In this document: positions 7,394 through 16,558 of the stretch, piece after piece
Layout of the letters: each line of letters starts with the position of its first letter
Numbering within the stretch: position 1 is the stretch's first letter
NCBI GenBank assembly: GCA_023485685.1
Contig: JAMCZK010000012.1
Span: forward strand, 1 to 32,066
Length of the DNA: 32,066 bases
DNA from: Chloroflexota bacterium
GTDB lineage: Bacteria; Chloroflexota; Anaerolineae; Anaerolineales; UBA11579
Direction of reading: 5' to 3'
Notes under the pieces: model-generated
Told to the model about the DNA's origin: nothing
The model's database searches: none
Seen by the model: the letters and a program-made list of their open reading frames with translations, nothing else
Made by a program: the position numbers and the translations under genes

Positions 7394-8578
7394 ATGTCAT
7401 TTATCAACGACCCAATAACTTTCCTGGCGGAATGGATTACCCAGTTCCTCGGTGGATTCCTGCCTGAGGCCTGGGTTACCTTCATCGTGACTCTCCTCGG
7501 TGTGATCATCACCGCGTCTTTTGGCCTCGTGTTTGTCATCTTCCTGATCTGGCTGGAGCGCAAGATCGCCGCCCGTTTCCAGGATCGGTTGGGTCCCAAC
7601 CGTGCCGGGCCGTTCGGCCTGCTGCAGACCTTCGCCGACATAGTCAAGCTGATCACCAAAGAAGATGTGATCCCGGAGAAGGCCGATAAGCTGACTTTTA
7701 ACATCGCCCCGATTCTCTCCGTGGTAGCCGTGTTGCTGATTTGGGCGGTAGTGCCCTTTGCGCCCGGTTGGATCGGCACGGACCTCAACGTGGGAGTGCT
7801 TTACATCGCCGCCGTCGGCTCGTTCGGCATCCTGTCCATCTTAATGGCCGGTTGGTCATCCAATAACAAATATGCGCTGTTGGGCGCCTTCCGCGCCGTG
7901 GCGCAATTGATTTCATATGAAGTCCCGATGTTGGTTACACTGATGGTGCCCGTTTTGCTGGCGCGCAGCATGGGCATGATGACCATGGTGGAATCGCAGG
8001 ACCTTTGGTTCATCTTCCTGGCCCCCATTTCGGCCATTATCTTCCTGGTCTCCTCCATTGCGGAAGTGGGGCGCACGCCCTTTGACCTCATTGAAGCTGA
8101 ATCCGAAATCGTAGCTGGGTATCACACCGAATATACAGGCATGAAATTCGGCTTGTTCTTCGCAGCCGAATTCCTGCATGCTTTCACTATCGGTGTGCTC
8201 TTTGCCATCTTTTTCCTGGGCGGCTGGCGCGGCCCGGGTGCGGAGCAGTTCCGCTTGCTGGGCGTCGTCTATTTGATGCTCAAAGGCTTGCTCGGCTATT
8301 TCGTGGTCATGTGGGTGCGCAGCACGCTGCCGCGCATTCGCATCGATCACATGCTGGCTTTCAACTGGAAATTCCTTACGCCGCTTTCGCTGGCGTTGCT
8401 GGTGATGACCGCCATCCTCGACAAGGTTTTTGGCGATACTGCGCTGCGTTTTCCAGTGCTGCTGGCCGGGAACGGCTCTGTGCTGCTGGTGACCTGGCTG
8501 GCATTGCGCTGGACCTCCCGCCGGCATACGAAGGAACGGCGGGTGTTCAAAAAGCGCCCGGTAGCCAAGCCGGCCTGA
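7394..8578 (+). CDS. nuoH: NADH-quinone oxidoreductase subunit H
   Basis: A complex I membrane subunit that joins the proton-pumping arm to the quinone cavity. It is 394 residues with eight or so membrane helices. The hallmark cytoplasmic loop appears as WLERKIAARFQDRLGPNRAG with GLLQTFADIVKL after it, and the acidic loop EVGRTPFDLIEAESE lies in the middle. Length is close to the family norm with a basic C-terminal tail. It heads a same-strand run H-J-K-L-M-M-N. NuoI, which often sits between H and J, is missing. AAAGG precedes the ATG by about 12 bases. Confidence 0.95.
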   Translation: MSFINDPITFLAEWITQFLGGFLPEAWVTFIVTLLGVIITASFGLVFVIFLIWLERKIAARFQDRLGPNRAGPFGLLQTFADIVKLITKEDVIPEKADKLTFNIAPILSVVAVLLIWAVVPFAPGWIGTDLNVGVLYIAAVGSFGILSILMAGWSSNNKYALLGAFRAVAQLISYEVPMLVTLMVPVLLARSMGMMTMVESQDLWFIFLAPISAIIFLVSSIAEVGRTPFDLIEAESEIVAGYHTEYTGMKFGLFFAAEFLHAFTIGVLFAIFFLGGWRGPGAEQFRLLGVVYLMLKGLLGYFVVMWVRSTLPRIRIDHMLAFNWKFLTPLSLALLVMTAILDKVFGDTALRFPVLLAGNGSVLLVTWLALRWTSRRHTKERRVFKKRPVAKPA

Positions 8579-8612
8579 ACTGCTGAGGAGTCCACCGAGG
8601 AGATCGCAGAGC

Positions 8613-9131
8613 ATGACGGTAGAGCAAGCTGTTTTTCTTTTCACCAGCGCCCTGATCTTGTTTTCAGGCTTCATGATGGTAACGCGCCGCAACCTGGTGC
8701 ACGCCGCCCTGTACCTGATCGTGGCTCTATTCGGCGTGGCGGTAATCTTCGTGCTGTTGGAAGCCGGATTCTTGGCCGTCGTGCAAGTGCTGGTCTATAT
8801 CGGCGCCATCGCCATCCTGATGATCTTCGCCGTCATGCTGACCCGCGGGGACATATCCAAGGAGCAGGAGCCGGTCAATGCCGATTTTGGTTGGGCGCTG
8901 ATGCTGGCCGCACTGTTTTGCTTTGGCCTCATCATTCTTATCGGGCAGTGGCCGGCAGTGAACAGCCAGGCGCCTGCGCTTAGCGCCGAGACGGATACGG
9001 TCTTCGAGCTGGGGTCGGCGCTGGTGTCTCCCGATGCTTACGTGATCCCATTCGAAGTGGCTTCCGTGCTGTTGCTGGCTGCGCTGATCGGCGCGCTGGT
9101 GGTGGCGCGTCCCCACAAGAAGAGCAAGTAG
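8613..9131 (+). CDS. nuoJ: NADH-quinone oxidoreductase subunit J
   Basis: A complex I membrane subunit (172 residues, five predicted membrane helices) lying between the quinone-linked and antiporter-like parts of the arm. The recognisable core is RRNLVHAALYLIVALFGVA followed by FVLLEAGFLAVVQVLVYIG, which includes the membrane helix known for its pi-bulge. An AGGAG ribosome-binding site lies near 8597. Its stop codon overlaps the nuoK ribosome-binding site, so the two are translated in series. Confidence 0.93.
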   Translation: MTVEQAVFLFTSALILFSGFMMVTRRNLVHAALYLIVALFGVAVIFVLLEAGFLAVVQVLVYIGAIAILMIFAVMLTRGDISKEQEPVNADFGWALMLAALFCFGLIILIGQWPAVNSQAPALSAETDTVFELGSALVSPDAYVIPFEVASVLLLAALIGALVVARPHKKSK

Positions 9132-9141
9132 GAGATATTAA

Positions 9142-9450
9142 GTGATCCCGCTTTCTTGGTACCTGTTTCTCGCCGCCGGATTATTCAGCCTGGGCTTGTA
9201 TGGTGTTCTGGCGCGCAAAAACGCCATCGCCATCCTGATGGGAGTCGAGTTGATGCTGAATGCGGTCAATATCAACATCGTCGCCTTTTGGCGTTATTTG
9301 ACTCCCGGGAATGTCGGCGGACAAGCCTTTGCGGTGATGGTCTTCGCTGTGGCTGCTGCCGAAGTGGCCGTAGGCCTGGCGCTGGTGATCTCCGTTTACC
9401 GCCGCCGCAAGACGGTGGCTGCCGACGAGATCAATTTGATGAAGTGGTAG
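9142..9450 (+). CDS. nuoK: NADH-quinone oxidoreductase subunit K
   Basis: A small complex I membrane subunit (102 residues, three helices) of the proton path. The two buried glutamates typical of NuoK are present, in ILMGVELMLNAVN and in the later AAAEVAVGLALV. The start is GTG at 9142, with TAGGAG immediately upstream using the nuoJ stop region. Length matches the family (about 100). Confidence 0.94.
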   Translation: MIPLSWYLFLAAGLFSLGLYGVLARKNAIAILMGVELMLNAVNINIVAFWRYLTPGNVGGQAFAVMVFAVAAAEVAVGLALVISVYRRRKTVAADEINLMKW

Positions 9451-9460
9451 GCGCAATTTA

Positions 9461-11626
9461 ATGACGACCGCAACATGGACCTGGCTCATTCCTCTCCCGC
9501 CGCTGTTGGCGTTTTTTTTGATTTTGTTGTTCACGCGCCGCAACAACGCCGTCAGTCATACGGTGGGCGTGGGTGCGGCGGCGCTTTCCTGGTTACTGGG
9601 CATGATCGTGTTCGTGGCCGCGCTGGGAGTCGACCACCTCGGTGAACACCCCATCACCTCTTCGGTGGGCTGGCTGCCGCTGGGGGACAAGATTTTCTCC
9701 ATCGGGGTCCTCGTCGATCCCTTGTCCGCGGTGACGCTCTTTTTTGTTGCCTGGACCGTGCTGATGATCTTTATCTACAGCATCGGGTATCACAACTTCG
9801 GGCAGCCCAGGGGCGCCCAGGATGTGCCCGGCTTGCCGCCGCATGGCGCCACGGATGCGAAGCATCCAGGACACCACGTGCCTTCGGTGGAGCCGATGTA
9901 CGCGCGTTTCTTCGCTTTCATCGCCCTGTTCGCCTTCGGCATGTACACCTTGGTGGTCTCCGACAACTTGCTGACCCTGTTCGTGGGCTGGGAGATCATG
10001 GGCCTGTGTTCTTATTTGTTGATCGGTTTCTGGTACGCCAAACCCTCAGCCCGCGCCGCAGCCATCAAAGCCTTTATGACCACGCGTGTGGGCGACGTGT
10101 TTATGCTGCTCGGCATCGTGGCCTTGTATTCCGCCACGGGCACGCTCAACTTCCGCGAGATCCTTTATAACCACGAGCTGCTCCAGACCCTGGCCAGCAC
10201 ACCGGTCGGCGTCTTCGGGCTCTCCGCCGCCGGGCTGATCGGTTTGCTGCTGTTCATCGGCACAGTGGGCAAGTCGGCCCAATGGCCGCTGCATGTTTGG
10301 CTGCCGGACGCCATGGAAGGTCCCACCCCGGTCTCCGCAATGATTCACGCGGCCACCATGGTCTCGGCCGGCGTGTACATGGTGCTGCGCATATTCCCGC
10401 TGCTTTCCGCTGGTTGGGTGGAGGGCGGCGATTTGACCACCCCCATGACGGTGATGGCCTTCATCGGTGCATTTTCCGCCTTGTTTGCGGCTTCCATTGC
10501 AGTTGCGCAGAAAGATATTAAACGTGTGCTGGCCTACTCCACAATTTCACAGCTCGGTTACATGATCGCCGCGTTGGGCATCGGCGCGTACGTCGCCGCC
10601 GCATTCCATTTGCTTACCCACGCCTTCTTCAAGGCGCTGCTGTTTTTGGGATCCGGCTCGGTGATCCATGGCATGGAACACGGCGTGCAGCACACCGGCG
10701 AACAGATCGATGCGCAGGACATGTTCAACATGGGCGGACTCAAGAGCAAGATGCCCATCACGTTCTGGGCTTTCCTGATCGGCGGATTCTCGCTTTCCGG
10801 TTTCCCGCTGATCACGGCGGGTTTCTGGTCTAAGGATGAAATCCTGGCGGACGCCTTCGCCAACGGGCGCTGGATCGTGTTTGCGGTACTGGCGCTCTCG
10901 GCGGTGCTCACCGGGTTATACAGCATGCGCCAGATCACGCTTACTTTCCTTGGCACGCCGCGCACCAAGGCGGCGGAGCACGCCAGTGAGAGCGTGCGCA
11001 CGATGACAATCCCGCTCATGGTGCTGGCGGTGTTCGCCATCGGCGCGGGCTGGATGGGAATTCCAAACACGTTCCCGGGCATTGGTGGACTGTTGCCATC
11101 TTGGTTTCATGAATTCGTCGGCGGCACTCTACTGGAGCCCCCACTCGAAGTTGAGTTCAATATCGTTCCACTACTGGTTTCGTTCTCGGTGGCGTTGGGC
11201 GGTTTAGCACTGGGTTGGTTGGTTTACCGGCGCGCGGGGCAAACGGATCCGTTGCGCAAACCGCTGGGCTTTATCTATACATTGCTGGAAAACAAGTATT
11301 ACTTCGATGAGTTATACGCTTGGCTGTTCGTGCGACCGGCAAAGTGGTTCGCCGAACAATTCAGCTATCTATTCCTCGACAGGCAGGTGATCGATGGCGC
11401 GCTGCATCGAATGGCGCGGGTTATTTTTGCCTTGGGCCGCGTTTTCCGTAATTATTTCGATGCCCCGGTGGTGAACGGTTTCGGCGATTTCACCGCCTCG
11501 GTGACCCAATCGTTAGGACGCACCCTGCGCAAGATACAGACGGGCCAGGTGCAGCAATATCTGCTCTTCGTGGCGCTGTTGGCTTTCGGCGGACTCTTCT
11601 ATTATTTGCTGAACACTCTGAAATAG
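9461..11626 (+). CDS. nuoL: NADH-quinone oxidoreductase subunit L
   Basis: The distal antiporter-like proton-pumping subunit of complex I. At 721 residues it is longer than the ~610 of Escherichia coli. The antiporter core is clear: VGWEIMGLCSYLLIGFW, then SAQWPLHVWLPDAMEGPTP and a Lys-bearing KDIKRVLAYSTISQLGYM. The C-terminal ~150 residues hold the long lateral helix and a final membrane anchor. Extra length is partly a polar His-rich loop at about residues 112-145. It begins 10 bases after nuoK and ends 6 bases before nuoM copy 1. Confidence 0.95.
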   Translation: MTTATWTWLIPLPPLLAFFLILLFTRRNNAVSHTVGVGAAALSWLLGMIVFVAALGVDHLGEHPITSSVGWLPLGDKIFSIGVLVDPLSAVTLFFVAWTVLMIFIYSIGYHNFGQPRGAQDVPGLPPHGATDAKHPGHHVPSVEPMYARFFAFIALFAFGMYTLVVSDNLLTLFVGWEIMGLCSYLLIGFWYAKPSARAAAIKAFMTTRVGDVFMLLGIVALYSATGTLNFREILYNHELLQTLASTPVGVFGLSAAGLIGLLLFIGTVGKSAQWPLHVWLPDAMEGPTPVSAMIHAATMVSAGVYMVLRIFPLLSAGWVEGGDLTTPMTVMAFIGAFSALFAASIAVAQKDIKRVLAYSTISQLGYMIAALGIGAYVAAAFHLLTHAFFKALLFLGSGSVIHGMEHGVQHTGEQIDAQDMFNMGGLKSKMPITFWAFLIGGFSLSGFPLITAGFWSKDEILADAFANGRWIVFAVLALSAVLTGLYSMRQITLTFLGTPRTKAAEHASESVRTMTIPLMVLAVFAIGAGWMGIPNTFPGIGGLLPSWFHEFVGGTLLEPPLEVEFNIVPLLVSFSVALGGLALGWLVYRRAGQTDPLRKPLGFIYTLLENKYYFDELYAWLFVRPAKWFAEQFSYLFLDRQVIDGALHRMARVIFALGRVFRNYFDAPVVNGFGDFTASVTQSLGRTLRKIQTGQVQQYLLFVALLAFGGLFYYLLNTLK

Positions 11627-11632
11627 GCGACC

Positions 11633-13189
11633 ATGGACTTCATCTTTGACCATTTGCTTTCGTTCATTTTGTTCAGCCCGCTGGTGGGCGGCTTAATTAT
11701 TTTGCTGATTCCCGGCGAGAACAAGAACCTCACTCGCCGCGTTGCTTTGGCGCTTAGCCTTATTCCCTTCATCCTCACCCTGGTGGCTTGGCTGGGATTC
11801 GCAGCGGCGCCGGAGGCGGACGGTTTCCGCTTCCAGGAGCAGGTGGCTTGGTATCCAGGGTGAGGTTCCAGTTTTCACCTCGGCGTGGATGGGCTCTCGC
11901 TCAGCATGGTGCTGCTGACCACGCTGCTGGCGCCGCTGGCTATCCTGGCATCCTTCAGTATCGAAGAAAAGGTCAAGCCTTATATGGCCTTGTTCCTGGC
12001 GTTGGAGACCGGCATGCTGGGCGTCTTCCTTTCGCTGGACCTGCTTCTCTTCTTTGTCTTCTGGGAACTGGGGCTCGTACCGATGTTTTTCCTCATCGAC
12101 CAGTGGGGCAGCAAGACGGGTGAACGCGAACTCTGGGGCGGTATGAAGGTAAGCGCGCGCGGCTATGCGTCATTCAAGTTCATGATCTACACCATGGCGG
12201 GGTCGCTGGGGCTGCTGCTGGCCATCCAGATGCTGGGCGTGGTTTCCGGCACCTTCGATATGCTGGCCCTGTTCCAGAGTTGGCCCAGCCTCACAGGTTC
12301 ACTATTTGGACTTTCTATTGAAACCGTAAAAGCGGTCGCTTTTTGGGCGTTTGCGATTGCTTTTGCCATTAAGGTTCCGGTATGGCCTTTTCACACCTGG
12401 CTGCCGGATGCGCATACCGAGGCGCCTACCGCAGGATCGATGATCCTGGCTGGTGTGCTGCTGAAGCTGGGCGCCTATGGCTTCCTGCGCCTGGTGCTGC
12501 CGCTGTACCCAGAGCAGGCGCGCCAATACGCGGGCGCTCTGGCGTTGCTGGCTACCGCCGCCATTATTTTTGGTGCGCTATCCGCTTACGGGCAACGGGA
12601 CTTCAAGCGCATGGTGGCTTATTCATCGGTGAACCACATGGGCATCGTAGTGCTGGGTATCGCCGCGGCGGCCTACGCCGCCGGTACCGAGAGCGCCACG
12701 ATTGCATTGAACGGCGCGGTGCTGCAGATGTTTAACCATGGCATCTCGGCGGCAGCCATGTTCTTTTTGGTGGGCGTGATCTATGAGCGCACTCACACCC
12801 GCGATCTGGAAGACTGGGGTGGGCTGTTCCCGTTGGTGCCAGTGTTTGGCAGCCTGTTGATTTTTAGTTCGATGTCTTCGCTGGGGCTGCCAGGCTTGAA
12901 CAGTTTCGTTTCCGAGTTCCTGGTGGTGCGCGGCGCCTGGCCCATCTTTACGCTGTTCACCGCGCTGAGCATGATCGGCTTGCTTTTCACCGGGGCGTAC
13001 ATCCTGAAGGGGATCGCCAAAACTTTGCATGGCCCGCTGAATGAAAAGTGGAAGGGCCATATCAGCGATATCAATCGACGTGAAATTATCGTGTTGGCGC
13101 CGCTGGTGGTGCTGATGCTTTGGCTGGGCCTGTGGCCCGCGTGGCTTCTGAACGTGATCAATCAAGCCGTAGTCAAATTATTTGGATAG
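11633..13189 (+). pseudogene. nuoM: NADH-quinone oxidoreductase subunit M, copy 1, interrupted by an in-frame TGA
   Basis: The reading frame runs 518 codons and encodes a normal-length NuoM antiporter-like subunit, but codon 77 (11861-11863) is TGA. Both sides are in the same frame, so this is a nonsense codon, not a frameshift. Upstream the product reads FRFQEQVAWYPG; downstream it resumes as GSSFHLGVDGLS. The intact second copy has WLPALGISYHVGVDG there, so the TGA replaces a hydrophobic residue. Conserved motifs remain after it: VPVWPFHTWLPDAHTEAPT and the Lys-bearing RDFKRMVAYSSVNHMG. Options are a sequencing error, a recent inactivating mutation, or readthrough. Genes around it use TGA as a normal stop. 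Confidence 0.85.
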
Positions 13190-13194
13190 CCTTT

Positions 13195-13269
13195 GATTAA
13201 CGGATTAATTGATCAATAGATTGATTTTTTGACTAAGGACTAACCGACTACCGGACTATAGGACCATCG
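13195..13269. repeat. Degenerate 8-nt array between the two nuoM copies
   Basis: The 83-base spacer is almost wholly composed of octamer-like units starting GA: GATTAACG, GATTAATT, GATCAATA, GATTGATT, a T4 break, then GACTAAG, GACTAACC, GACTACCG, GACTATAG and GACCATCG. The last unit ends three bases before the nuoM2 start codon, leaving only AGGACC as a possible ribosome-binding site. Confidence 0.8.
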
Positions 13270-13272
13270 TAG

Positions 13273-14748
13273 ATGCAAATTCCTTACATCCTCAGCATTA
13301 TCGTTTTCCTGCCCATCGTGGCGGGCGCAGTGATGCTGTTCATCCCACCCAAGAACCGCGATCTGATCCACCGGTTTGCATTGGCGGTAGGGCTTATCGC
13401 TTTCCTGCTGTCTCTGGTTGTCTATTTCAGCTTCGATGCAAGCGGGCCACGTTACCAGTTCGTTGAGAAATACGACTGGTTGCCCGCCCTGGGCATTTCC
13501 TACCACGTCGGCGTGGATGGTATCACCGCGCCGCTGGTGTTGCTTACCGGTGTAGTCATCTTTACCGGCGTGATCATTTCGCAACGCATCGATGATCGGC
13601 CGCGCGAATTCTTCTCCTTCTTGTTCATCCTCGCCAGCGGCGTGTTCGGCGTGTTCACGTCGCTGGATTTGTTCGCCTTGTTCTTTTTCTACGAGATCGC
13701 CGTCTTTCCCATGTATTTGCTCATCGCCTTGTGGGGCTGGAAGCAGACTCGCGAATACGCGGCGATGAAGTTGACGTTGTACTTGTTTATTGGCTCGGTG
13801 ATTGCCTTGGTGGGCGCACTGGCCATGTATTTTGCGTCGGGACTGAACACCTTCGATATGATTGCATTGGAGGGAGCTAATTTTTCCCCTGAATTCCAGA
13901 ACCTGTGGTTCCCCTTTGTTTTCTTTGGGTTCGCGGTGCTCGGCGGCATCTTCCCTTTCCACAACTGGAGTCCCGATGGCCACGTGGCCGCGCCGACGGC
14001 CGTCTCCATGTTCCATGCCGGCGTGCTGATGAAATTGGGCGCCTTCGCCGCTCTGCGCGTCGGCATCATGCTGATGCCTATCGGGGCGCAGACGCACCTT
14101 CCTTGGATCATTTTGCTCACCCTGGTCAACGTGGTTTACGGTGCGTTGATCGCCATGGTTCAGACCGATTTCAAATATATGATCGGTTTTTCTTCCGTGT
14201 CGCACATGGGCTTGGTGACGATGGGATTCGCTACGCTGACACCGCAGGGCTACCTGGGCGCGGGCGTGCAGATGTTTTCTCACGGGGTGATGACGGCTCT
14301 CTTCTTTGCCGTTGTCGGCATGGTTTACGACCAGGCGCACACGCGCGAGATCCCCAAGCTGGGCGGCCTGGTCAAGTACATGCCGTTTGCGGCGGTGGCC
14401 TTCATCATTGGTGGGTTGACCTCCATGGGCATGCCAGGATTTTCCGGGTTCATCGCTGAATTCCCCATTTTTCTGGGGCTGTGGGACAGCCAGCCATGGA
14501 TCGCTATTGTCGCCGCCATCGCAATTGTCGTGACGGCTGCCTATATCATGCGCGCGATTGGACGCGTCTTCTTCGGCGAGTTGCCCCCTGAGCTGGAAGG
14601 TCACATGCATGACATCCAGCCTTCCGAGAAGCTGGCGCTCGGTGTGCTTTGCGCCTTTATGATCACAATCGGCATCTTTCCCAACGTTATCGTGCCTATA
14701 GTGCAATCCGGAATGCAGACCGTGTTGGCCTTACTGGGAGTCGGATAA
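13273..14748 (+). CDS. nuoM: NADH-quinone oxidoreductase subunit M, copy 2
   Basis: An intact 491-residue antiporter-like complex I subunit with about 14 membrane helices. The core segment FPFHNWSPDGHVAAPTAVS and the KYMIGFSSVSHMG helix identify the NuoM family. It differs from copy 1 (HTWLPDAH there, HNWSPDGH here), so it is a diverged paralogue and not a recent duplicate. Its TAA stop touches the nuoN ATG with no gap, indicating coupled translation. With copy 1 inactive it could be the only working NuoM; with copy 1 active the complex would carry an extra pump-like subunit. Confidence 0.93.
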   Translation: MQIPYILSIIVFLPIVAGAVMLFIPPKNRDLIHRFALAVGLIAFLLSLVVYFSFDASGPRYQFVEKYDWLPALGISYHVGVDGITAPLVLLTGVVIFTGVIISQRIDDRPREFFSFLFILASGVFGVFTSLDLFALFFFYEIAVFPMYLLIALWGWKQTREYAAMKLTLYLFIGSVIALVGALAMYFASGLNTFDMIALEGANFSPEFQNLWFPFVFFGFAVLGGIFPFHNWSPDGHVAAPTAVSMFHAGVLMKLGAFAALRVGIMLMPIGAQTHLPWIILLTLVNVVYGALIAMVQTDFKYMIGFSSVSHMGLVTMGFATLTPQGYLGAGVQMFSHGVMTALFFAVVGMVYDQAHTREIPKLGGLVKYMPFAAVAFIIGGLTSMGMPGFSGFIAEFPIFLGLWDSQPWIAIVAAIAIVVTAAYIMRAIGRVFFGELPPELEGHMHDIQPSEKLALGVLCAFMITIGIFPNVIVPIVQSGMQTVLALLGVG

Positions 14749-16197
14749 ATGTTTGGATCCATTACTGCCGAAATGATCCTAGCCGTCTTGCCGGAGATTG
14801 CTCTCCTGGTTCTTGTAGCGATAGTTTTTATTGCCGATTTGATCTTGGCTGAGAAACAACGCGGCAACCTGGCTTGGATCGCGGCTGTGGGTCTGGCAAT
14901 TGCGTTTTTGCTGACCCTGTTATTTGCTCGACCCGATGCGGGTGGCGAACAGGTGTGGGGCGGCATGTTGCGCCACGATTGGCTGGCCTTCATCTTCAAG
15001 CTGCTGTTCCTGGCCGCGGCGCTGCTCACCACACTGCTCACCGTGGGCTGGACAAGTATCTGGCGTAAAGGCGAGTTCTACGTCCTATTGCTCACCTCCA
15101 CCTTGGGGATGACCCTGATGGCGGCGTCGGCTGATCTCATCATGCTGTTCCTCGCCATTGAAACCACATCTATCCCCTTGTACATCATGGCGGGTTTCAT
15201 GACCGAGGACGACAAGTCTGCCGAATCCGGTTTCAAATATTTGCTGTTCGGCGCCATGACTACGGCGGTGATGCTGTACGGCTTCAGTCTGCTCTATGGG
15301 TTCGCAGGCACCACCAATCTGTACGAGATGGCCGCCGCTCTGAGCGTTGCGCAAGTACCGGGACCGGTGTTGGTGGGCGCCTTGCTGTTGATCTTGTTGG
15401 GCTTCGGCTTCAAGGTGGCGTTGGTGCCCTTGCACTTCTGGGCGCCCGATGTGTACGAAGGCGCGCCTACGCCGGTTACCGCGTTCCTGTCCACCGCGTC
15501 CAAGGCCGCCGGCTTCGCCGTGCTGGCGCGCGTGATGATCGCTGCGTTCCCCAGCATCCTGGCGGATTGGCAAACCATCATTGCTATCGCCGCGGCGCTC
15601 TCGATGACGCTGGGCAACGCAGTAGCGCTGACGCAGCACAATATCAAGCGTCTTCTGGCTTATTCGTCCATTGCGCATGCCGGTTACGCTCTACTGGGCG
15701 TGGCCGCCGCCTCCGAGTTGGGCGTGATCAGCGTGGTGTACTACTTCCTGGTCTACGCGGTCACGCAGATGGCGGCCTTTACCATTGTGATCATTGTCTG
15801 GCATAAGGTGGGGTCAGATGAGATCGAGGATTACGCCGGTCTCAGCCGCCGCTCGCCGCTGCTGGGGGTGGCAATGATGCTGGCCTTCCTCTCGTTGGCC
15901 GGGGTGCCGCCTTTGGGCGGCTTCATCGCCAAGATATTGGTATTCGCCGCGGCGGTGCAATCGGGGCTGGTGTGGCTGGCAGTGCTCGGTGTGCTGAATG
16001 CGATCGTGGGACTCTACTATTACCTGATCGTGCTCAAGGTCGTTTATCTATCCGAGCCGAAGGACACAAAACCGGTGCCTGTGATGAGATCTCATGCGGC
16101 TGCATTAATCACCACCATTGCCTTGGTGCTGGTGCTGGGAATCGTATTGGCGCCTTGGTATGGTTGGGCGGCCGCCAGCGCCGCGGCGTTGTTTTAG
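14749..16197 (+). CDS. nuoN: NADH-quinone oxidoreductase subunit N
   Basis: The third type of antiporter-like proton-pumping subunit of complex I: 482 residues, about 14 membrane helices. VPLHFWAPDVYEGAPTPVT and NIKRLLAYSSIAHAGYAL are the conserved half-channel segments; the Lys in the first, FKVALVPLH, is present. The ATG follows directly on the nuoM2 stop. It closes the complex I run; 40 bases later the ATP synthase genes begin behind their own promoter. Confidence 0.95.
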   Translation: MFGSITAEMILAVLPEIALLVLVAIVFIADLILAEKQRGNLAWIAAVGLAIAFLLTLLFARPDAGGEQVWGGMLRHDWLAFIFKLLFLAAALLTTLLTVGWTSIWRKGEFYVLLLTSTLGMTLMAASADLIMLFLAIETTSIPLYIMAGFMTEDDKSAESGFKYLLFGAMTTAVMLYGFSLLYGFAGTTNLYEMAAALSVAQVPGPVLVGALLLILLGFGFKVALVPLHFWAPDVYEGAPTPVTAFLSTASKAAGFAVLARVMIAAFPSILADWQTIIAIAAALSMTLGNAVALTQHNIKRLLAYSSIAHAGYALLGVAAASELGVISVVYYFLVYAVTQMAAFTIVIIVWHKVGSDEIEDYAGLSRRSPLLGVAMMLAFLSLAGVPPLGGFIAKILVFAAAVQSGLVWLAVLGVLNAIVGLYYYLIVLKVVYLSEPKDTKPVPVMRSHAAALITTIALVLVLGIVLAPWYGWAAASAAALF

Positions 16198-16221
16198 TCG
16201 AAATAATGCTTGTGATATAAT
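16192..16221 (+). promoter_or_regulatory. Candidate promoter of the atp genes with extended -10
   Basis: A perfect TATAAT at 16216-16221 preceded by TG at 16213-16214 forms an extended -10. The -35 region around 16192 is weak (TTTTAG), as is usual for extended -10 promoters. It overlaps the nuoN stop and is 16 bases before the atpI GTG start. Confidence 0.55.
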
Positions 16222-16237
16222 TCCCGAACGAGCTGAC

Positions 16238-16558
16238 GTGGAGCCAAATAAGACCAAGCCGGCGCGGTACGCATACAATCTGACGCTGGCTGCGGTTGCC
16301 GGGCAGGTAGGCTGCATCACCGTCGTCATCATTGCCCTAGCCTTGCTGGCCGGTCTCTGGCTGGATAACCAGTTTGGAACCCGCCCGCTTTTTCTAGTAG
16401 GACTGTTGCTGGCTTCAGTGCCGGTGACTCTGATCACGATGTTCTGGGTGGTTCGCCAGGCGACCTCCCGCATAAACCGCGAATACTCGAAAGAGAATTC
16501 GCACGAATCTTCGCCCAAACAGGTGCAGGAGGATCAGGAAAGTGGAACAAAGTCGTAA
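16238..16558 (+). CDS. atpI: AtpI/AtpZ-type ATP synthase accessory protein
   Basis: A small two-helix membrane protein (106 residues) of the AtpI/AtpZ class. Such proteins sit at the head of ATP synthase operons and help c-ring assembly or ion supply. Two hydrophobic segments span roughly residues 19-38 and 47-66, joined by the short loop LDNQFGTRP, the pattern of the family; the C-terminal ~35 residues are charged. GTG at 16238 is chosen because it gives the compact family length and places the start just past the promoter; earlier starts would run through nuoN. Its end overlaps the atpB start by 17 bases. Confidence 0.8.
   Translation: MEPNKTKPARYAYNLTLAAVAGQVGCITVVIIALALLAGLWLDNQFGTRPLFLVGLLLASVPVTLITMFWVVRQATSRINREYSKENSHESSPKQVQEDQESGTKS

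Noticed and set aside
11861-11885. Selenocysteine insertion at the nuoM TGA
   Set aside because: The only stem after it (GAGGT with ACCTC) includes part of the TGA itself, is five base pairs, and NuoM has no known selenocysteine form.
13240-14706. 488-codon open frame antisense to nuoM2
   Set aside because: It mirrors a well-conserved nuoM gene, is extremely polar and His/Gln-rich, and has no domain; it is a codon-bias shadow.
6884-16197. A TGA-as-Trp genetic code
   Set aside because: nuoA and nuoH end at TGA codons at the expected family lengths, so TGA acts as a stop here.
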